A DNA stretch of 33,688 nt, taken from contig JAKAFY010000016.1 in assembly GCA_021817785.1 (NCBI GenBank), forward strand, positions 1-33,688, given 5' to 3'. Below the pieces are notes generated by a model, which did not search any database, was not told the DNA's origin, and saw only the letters and a program-made list of their open reading frames with translations. The position numbers were made by a program, and so were the translations under genes. The stretch comes from a bacterium. Its GTDB lineage: Bacteria > Patescibacteriota > Microgenomatia > UBA10105 > UBA927. Position 1 is the first letter of the stretch. Each line of letters starts with the position of its first letter. Positions 29,536 through 33,688 of this stretch are shown piece by piece.

Positions 29536-30582
29536 CTATGACAATGTCTGGCGCGATTGTTTCACCGGTAATTTTATGGTGAACGTGGATCCTTTTTTGG
29601 GTTCGCTAGTTGCGGTGATAGAGCCGGCGTGCAGTTCTGCGATGCGTTTGGCGATAGATAACCCCAATCCATACCCGTCGACGGTCTGCTTGCTCCGCGC
29701 GGTGTCGGCCCGGTAAAACCGGTCGAATATGTGCGGCAGGTCCTTTTCGGGAATGCCGATGCCATGGTCTCGCACAGCGATGAGTACGGTGCCGTCGCTT
29801 TGTTTGGCGGACACGCTGATGTCGGAGTGTGCCGGGCTATATTTTATGGCATTATCCAGAAGAATGGTAAGCAAATCCGTGAGACTGTGTTCGTTTGCCT
29901 CGATGGAGGTAGCCGGCGTTTTATGGTCGATCGCAATATGTTTTTGTTTGGCCAGTCCCGCGACGTTTCGAACCGCCCGATCAACGACGGCAGACAGCTG
30001 CAGCGTGGTGCATTGCAGCACATTGGTCGGGGTCTGATACTGGGCAAGTTCGAGTAATGCATCGGATAATGACTGCAGTTTATCGACATCGCTGATGCTG
30101 TCTTTCATCAGGGTCTTTGCCGTTGCGATCGTCAGTTTGGGGTCGCGGAGATTTACCTCGAGCGTGCTTTTGAGAGCCGTAAGCGGCGTACGCAGTTCAT
30201 GGGATGCGTCGGATATGAACCGATGCTGTTCATCGACCATATCGGAGATGGGTTTCAGTGTCCTGCCGGCCAGGAAATATCCCAGGCCGCCGGCTATGAC
30301 GAGCACGCCGATATTGATGGATGCCAGAAACAATATGAAGCGCTGTTCCTCCTCGCTGATTAATGCGTCGTCAAATACCGCCCTGGGCGGAATGGTATTG
30401 TCGTCGGTAAACGGGGTCAATCCGTTGGTTATTCCTCTTTGGATGCGAAGCCGCTGTATTCTGGCAAATCGGTCGACTTCTATAGAAAACATACGGTAAA
30501 TTACCGTACTGAAAGACAAGCTGACCACCATAATGATCAGGAGGTACCATGCGGTCAGTTTGAGCCGTGCAGAATGAAACAT
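29536..30582 (-). CDS. Two-component sensor histidine kinase
   Basis: A 348-residue kinase. TM1 is at about 10-30, a short extracytoplasmic loop of about 50 residues (31-81) follows, and TM2 is at about 82-105. A short HAMP-like linker (GRTLKPISDMV) leads to the H-box FISDASHELRTPL with phospho-acceptor His 128. N-box LLDNAIKYSP, G1 DHGIGIPEKDLPHIF, F-box DRFYRAD and G2 GYGLGLSIAKR are all intact. The small sensor loop suggests sensing of a membrane or envelope signal. It follows the response regulator by 4 bp; the efflux genes start 45 bp downstream, implying that the pair controls the pump. Confidence 0.95.
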   Translation of the reverse strand: MFHSARLKLTAWYLLIIMVVSLSFSTVIYRMFSIEVDRFARIQRLRIQRGITNGLTPFTDDNTIPPRAVFDDALISEEEQRFILFLASINIGVLVIAGGLGYFLAGRTLKPISDMVDEQHRFISDASHELRTPLTALKSTLEVNLRDPKLTIATAKTLMKDSISDVDKLQSLSDALLELAQYQTPTNVLQCTTLQLSAVVDRAVRNVAGLAKQKHIAIDHKTPATSIEANEHSLTDLLTILLDNAIKYSPAHSDISVSAKQSDGTVLIAVRDHGIGIPEKDLPHIFDRFYRADTARSKQTVDGYGLGLSIAKRIAELHAGSITATSEPKKGSTFTIKLPVKQSRQTLS

Positions 30583-30586
30583 AGTG

Positions 30587-31258
30587 TTATCCCAGTTTAT
30601 ACCCGAATCCGCGCGCCGTATGTATAAGCGCTTTTGCGGAACTGAACGGGTGATCAATTTTATTTCTCAGATTGCGGATATAGACCTCTACGGTATTGGG
30701 TAGGATGTCGGACTCATAGTCCCATACGTGGGAGATAATTTGCTCTTTGGTAATCACGGTCCTGGGATGGCGCATGAGGTACTCGAGGAGCGCAAATTCT
30801 TTATTGGACAAACTGATGACGGTAGCACCGCGTTTCGTTTCGTATGTTTTTGTGTTGAGTTCGAGGTCGTCTATACGGAGGGTCTCGCTGAGCGCGTGTT
30901 TTGGGCGGCGGATGAGCGCACGCACCCGGGCAAGTAGTTCTTCAAATGAAAACGGCTTGGTCATATAGTCGTCCGCCCCGGAATCAAGCCCGCCGACTTT
31001 ATCCTGAATTTGCCCTTTGGCCGTGAGCATGAGGATAGGGGTGTGGATCTCTTTTGCGCGGAGTTCTTTGCAGATGTGTACGCCATCCATACCGGGCAAC
31101 AAAAGGTCCAGAAGTATGAGGTCGTAGTCTTCCGTGGAGGCAAGATCAAATCCGTCGATGCCGGTATATGCTACATCCACGGCGTATTTTTCCTGTTCGA
31201 GTCCTTTTTTGATCGAATTGGCTATCCGGTGTTCGTCTTCGACGACGAGAATTCTCAT
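30587..31258 (-). CDS. OmpR/PhoB-family response regulator
   Basis: A 223-residue regulator. The receiver domain starts MRILVVEDEHRIA, with phospho-acceptor Asp 51 (LILLDLLLPGMDG), Thr 79 in LMLTAKG and Lys 101 in MTKPFSF. The C-terminal winged helix (about 125-222) contains LSNKEFALLEYLMRHPRTVITKEQIISHVWDYE and VEVYIRNLRNKID, then TARGFGYKL. All catalytic residues are present. It is the first gene of the cluster, with TATAAT 6 nt before its ATG and its own copy of the 11-bp repeat just upstream, so autoregulation is likely. Confidence 0.96.
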   Translation of the reverse strand: MRILVVEDEHRIANSIKKGLEQEKYAVDVAYTGIDGFDLASTEDYDLILLDLLLPGMDGVHICKELRAKEIHTPILMLTAKGQIQDKVGGLDSGADDYMTKPFSFEELLARVRALIRRPKHALSETLRIDDLELNTKTYETKRGATVISLSNKEFALLEYLMRHPRTVITKEQIISHVWDYESDILPNTVEVYIRNLRNKIDHPFSSAKALIHTARGFGYKLG

Positions 31259-31264
31259 GCTGTT

Positions 31265-31297
31265 ATTATACTCCGTAAGCTGAAAACGGGCTGAAGA
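31265..31297 (-). promoter_or_regulatory. Response regulator promoter with candidate autoregulatory box
   Basis: On the minus strand TCTTCAGCCCG and TTTTCAGCTTA (31297-31276) are tandem 11-bp units sharing TTCAG. They are followed by CGGAG and TATAAT (31270-31265), then AACAGC-ATG. Geometry matches the adaptor promoter within 1 bp. Confidence 0.65.
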
Positions 31298-31374
31298 TAT
31301 CTCTCTCCGTCAGGTTCGGTTGAATAAGTTATCTGGATATGGTGTGATAGAGAAGAGAAAGGCGGTGACTTTTT

Positions 31375-31581
31375 ATGAAGATGAAAATGAACTCGTTGGA
31401 TTGGGCAGCATGGGTATTTGTCGTCATCGGGGCAGTAAACTGGGGGTTGGTCGGCGCTTTTAAACTGGATTTGGTTATGACCGTATTCGGCACCAGTCCC
31501 GTACTGGTTCAGGTCATGTATATCCTCATCGGTTTGTCCGGTTTGTTTACGCTGTATAAGATGATAACGATGAAGAAGTGA
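31375..31581 (+). CDS. DUF378 small membrane protein
   Basis: A 68-residue protein with two TM helices (WAAWVFVVIGAVNWGLVGAF and PVLVQVMYILIGLSGLFTLYKM). The L-D-W-A-A-W-V..IGA.NWGLVG pattern is diagnostic of DUF378. Function unknown. AAAGGCGG lies about 9 nt before the ATG, a good Shine-Dalgarno. It is divergent from the response regulator; its promoter region includes the 31276-31297 repeat about 50 bp upstream of a weak TGTGATAGA -10, so coregulation is possible. Confidence 0.85.
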   Translation: MKMKMNSLDWAAWVFVVIGAVNWGLVGAFKLDLVMTVFGTSPVLVQVMYILIGLSGLFTLYKMITMKK

Positions 31582-31605
31582 CAAGTGTGTGATACCATAC
31601 GTTTC

Positions 31606-32379
31606 ATGAAGAAGTTACTGGGTATATTCGCCCATCCTGATGACGAATCGTTCGCGGCAGGCGGGACGATCGCAAAATACGTAAAAGCGGGCTGGCAGGT
31701 GGATCTGGTGTGCGCGACGCACGGCAGTGTCGTCAAGCCGGGTGGAGAAGGAATCGCCAGGAGACAGATGCCCGTCGATATCCGTAAAAAGGAACTTGAA
31801 GCTGCCGCAGGAGTGCTCGGCGTTTCCTCCGTTTTATTTTTAGACTATACGGACGGCAGGCTGACCGCTGAAGCTCCGGGAGAGATAGAAGACAAGCTTA
31901 CGACGGCGCTTATGGAAGGAAAGCCTGACGTCGTCCTGACGATGGAAACGGCAGGGATGACGAATAATCCCGATCACACGAAAATGTCTCTGGCGGCGAC
32001 ATTTGCGTTCCAGCAATATGCCTTCGCGCGTCACGAAGAAAAAACGGATGTTGAAAATCCCCCAAAGCTGTATTACAGCTGCATGCCCGAAACGATCGTA
32101 CGGTATTTCGTAGCCAAAAAATATCTTCCTGCCGAATCATACGACAAGCCATGGGCGGGGGTGGAAGACAAGCGGATTACGACCATTATCGATATCAAAC
32201 GCGTTTCCGCCGTCAAACGCCGCGCATTGGAAGCACACGGAAGTCAAAACGAGCGCGTTGCACACTATCTCGGGATACCAAACAACCCGTTTCTGAATCA
32301 GGAATATTATATCGCCCGTATGGTAGGCACAGCGGAAGCATTTATGGGAAAACATGACCGCATATCCGACCGATTATGA
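31606..32379 (+). CDS. PIG-L/LmbE family deacetylase
   Basis: A 257-residue zinc-dependent N-acetylglucosaminyl-type deacetylase. AHPDDESFAAGGTIAKY (about 9-25) supplies the first zinc ligands and catalytic Asp, DLVCATHG follows, and NPDHTKMS (about 123-130) provides the third zinc His. Length is normal for the family. Substrates range from GlcNAc-inositol to lipid-linked GlcNAc. TGTGATACC ends 9 nt before the ATG, which favours 31606 over the track start 31585. The stop overlaps the sufC start (ATGA), an unexpected coupling with Fe-S assembly. Confidence 0.9.
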   Translation: MKKLLGIFAHPDDESFAAGGTIAKYVKAGWQVDLVCATHGSVVKPGGEGIARRQMPVDIRKKELEAAAGVLGVSSVLFLDYTDGRLTAEAPGEIEDKLTTALMEGKPDVVLTMETAGMTNNPDHTKMSLAATFAFQQYAFARHEEKTDVENPPKLYYSCMPETIVRYFVAKKYLPAESYDKPWAGVEDKRITTIIDIKRVSAVKRRALEAHGSQNERVAHYLGIPNNPFLNQEYYIARMVGTAEAFMGKHDRISDRL

Positions 32380-33164
32380 AACTTATTATTTCCGATTTGC
32401 ATGCACGTATAGAACAAAAAGAAATCCTTCACGGTGTCGGGCTGGTTGTGCAGGCCGGTGAAGTGCACGCCATTATGGGGCCCAACGGCAGCGGAAAATC
32501 CACATTGTCGTCTGTGTTGCTTGGTCATCCGTCATATCACGCGCGGGGGGATATTACGCTGAATGGAAAAAATGTGCTGAACATGCCGACGGAAGAACGG
32601 GCGAAAGCCGGATTATTTCTGGCGTTTCAGTCTCCAATTGCCATAGCGGGCGTTACGGTCATGAATTTGCTCCGCGCGTCGTATCAGGTCCGTCACAGTG
32701 AAAAAACCCGGCCGGCCTCGATACAGAATCCGGTTCTCGCAAGGAGAAGCAGCGTCGGCGGCATGCCGATCGGGGAGTTTTCCGCTTTGGTCGCCGGGTA
32801 TGCCAAAAAACTCACGCTGGATGAAGCGTTATTGCGGCGCGGAATTCATGACGGATTTTCCGGCGGGGAGAAGAAAAAAATAGAAATGCTGCAGGCCCTG
32901 GTATTGCAACCCAAATTTGCCGTGTTCGACGAAATAGATACAGGACTCGACGTGGATGCGCTGAAAGCCGTGTCTACCGGCATAACGTTACTGCGGAAAC
33001 AGGGGACGGGGATTATCATCATCACTCACTACCAACGGATTCTGCGGTATATAAAACCGGACTATGTGCATGTACTGGTAGCCGGTCGCATCGTCAAAAC
33101 CGGTACGGCTACACTCGCAAAACAGATAGAACATTCAGGATACGCAGCATATACAAAAGACTGA
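32376..33164 (+). CDS. sufC: Fe-S cluster assembly ATPase SufC
   Basis: A 262-residue ABC-type ATPase of the SUF scaffold. Walker A GPNGSGKST is at residues 35-43, Q-loop FLAFQSPIAIAGV, signature FSGGEKKKIEMLQ, Walker B FAVFDEIDTGLDVDALK and H-loop IIITHYQRIL. FSGGEKKK..M.Q and DEIDTGLD are specific for SufC among ABC ATPases. It drives conformational change in SufB(D) for cluster assembly. It follows the PIG-L gene with a 4-nt overlap and precedes sufB by 33 bp. Confidence 0.96.
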   Translation: MKLIISDLHARIEQKEILHGVGLVVQAGEVHAIMGPNGSGKSTLSSVLLGHPSYHARGDITLNGKNVLNMPTEERAKAGLFLAFQSPIAIAGVTVMNLLRASYQVRHSEKTRPASIQNPVLARRSSVGGMPIGEFSALVAGYAKKLTLDEALLRRGIHDGFSGGEKKKIEMLQALVLQPKFAVFDEIDTGLDVDALKAVSTGITLLRKQGTGIIIITHYQRILRYIKPDYVHVLVAGRIVKTGTATLAKQIEHSGYAAYTKD

Positions 33165-33197
33165 CGCCGTGCGTCATTTGTCTCTGTATTCTCCAAT

Positions 33198-33688
33198 ATG
33201 ACTACATCGCCGATCGTCGGAAATTACAAATACGGATTTCATAAACCGGATGCATACGTATACAAATCCGAAAAGGGATTATCGGAAGACGTTGTCCGGC
33301 AAATCAGCGGCCACAAATCAGAGCCCGCCTGGATGACCGAGATGCGTCTCAAAAGCCTGTCGTTGTTCGACAAAAAACCCATGCCGACGTGGGGCGCGGA
33401 CCTTTCCACGATTCATTTTGATGATATTTATTACTATTTAAAGCCCATACAGAACAAAGCAAATACCTGGGAAGACCTGCCGAAAGACATCAAGGATACC
33501 TATGACAAAATCGGCATACCGGAAGCGGAGAAAAAATTCCTTTCCGGGGTATCGGCTCAATACGAGTCCGAGGTGGTATACAAAAGCATCCAGTCCGCAC
33601 TTTCCAAAAAAGGAGTTATATTCCTGGACATGGATTCCGGGCTTCGGGAGTATCCCGATATCGTCAAACAGTATTTCGGCACGATAGA
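33198..33688 (+). CDS. sufB: Fe-S cluster assembly scaffold SufB, 3' truncated by window edge
   Basis: An open frame from ATG 33198 to the window end (163 codons), not listed as such in the ORF track. NYKYGFHKPDAYVYKSEKGL, EPAWMTEMRLKSLSLFDKKPMPTWG, FDDIYYYLKP and ESEVVYKSIQSALSKKGVIF are the N-terminal landmarks of SufB, including the WM...R...F....P.P.WG block. The catalytic core beta-helix lies beyond the window. It follows sufC in the usual sufC-sufB order. TATTCT ends 5 nt before the ATG, but readthrough from sufC is more likely. Confidence 0.95.
   Translation, partial: MTTSPIVGNYKYGFHKPDAYVYKSEKGLSEDVVRQISGHKSEPAWMTEMRLKSLSLFDKKPMPTWGADLSTIHFDDIYYYLKPIQNKANTWEDLPKDIKDTYDKIGIPEAEKKFLSGVSAQYESEVVYKSIQSALSKKGVIFLDMDSGLREYPDIVKQYFGTI

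Noticed and set aside
1-33688. Alternative genetic code (UGA as Gly, as in Gracilibacteria)
   Set aside because: UGA ends several well-bounded genes (for example DUF378 and the FMN-binding protein) and no conserved protein is interrupted by in-frame UGA.

Overview
The window looks like the chromosome of a small-genome, fermentative bacterium, most likely a member of the Candidate Phyla Radiation (Patescibacteria). This rests on densely packed short operons, stand-alone mini GIY-YIG nucleases, a tRNA without encoded CCA, few Shine-Dalgarno sites and several families common in such genomes (DUF2079, DUF2127, DUF5666, DUF378). No marker gene such as rRNA or a ribosomal protein is present, so the phylum is an inference. 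TGA is used as stop, so this is not a code-25 lineage. Most of the window is near 50% GC by eye.

Layout. 1-5.7 kb: 3' end of a malic enzyme, a deoxynucleoside-kinase-like protein, a membrane-anchored FecR-like protein, a GH18 hydrolase, a TetA-type MFS exporter and uracil-DNA glycosylase. 5.7-10.85 kb: a strikingly AT-rich island holding one 1538-residue SF1 helicase/PD-(D/E)XK nuclease, a putative defence protein, plus palindrome-rich non-coding DNA. 10.85-11.4 kb: tRNA-Gln(CTG) preceded by a GIY-YIG gene whose stop codon lies inside the tRNA. A duplicated, hairpin-interrupted 5' tRNA fragment lies upstream of the nuclease and still carries the promoter, so the locus looks like a tRNA-targeting mini-element. 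11.4-17.8 kb: RecD-like helicase, EngB, an MFS exporter, DUF2127, a second GIY-YIG, a Ni/Co permease, an FTR1 iron permease and an HxlR regulator. 17.8-20.3 kb: DUF2079 and a GT2 glycosyltransferase, closed by a terminator. 20.3-23.2 kb: a compact flavin-based electron-transfer cassette made of an exported FMN-binding protein, ApbE and an NqrB/RnfD-FNR fusion. 23.2-25.6 kb: cupin, DegT-like PLP enzyme and methyltransferase.

25.6-31.3 kb (minus strand): an OmpR-type response regulator, a histidine kinase, a MacA-like adaptor, a MacB-like ATPase and permease, a decayed 3' end of a second permease and a DUF5666 protein, ending in a terminator. Two promoters in this cluster carry the same 11-bp direct repeat (TTTTCAGnnnn), 4-5 bp upstream of the -10 box, which predicts an autoregulated efflux regulon. 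31.3-33.7 kb: DUF378, a PIG-L deacetylase, SufC and the start of SufB.

A theme across the window is a -10 box, often extended (TGnTATAAT-like), ending only 6-13 nt before the start codon. This suggests that many mRNAs are leaderless or nearly so. A minority of genes have classical Shine-Dalgarno sites.
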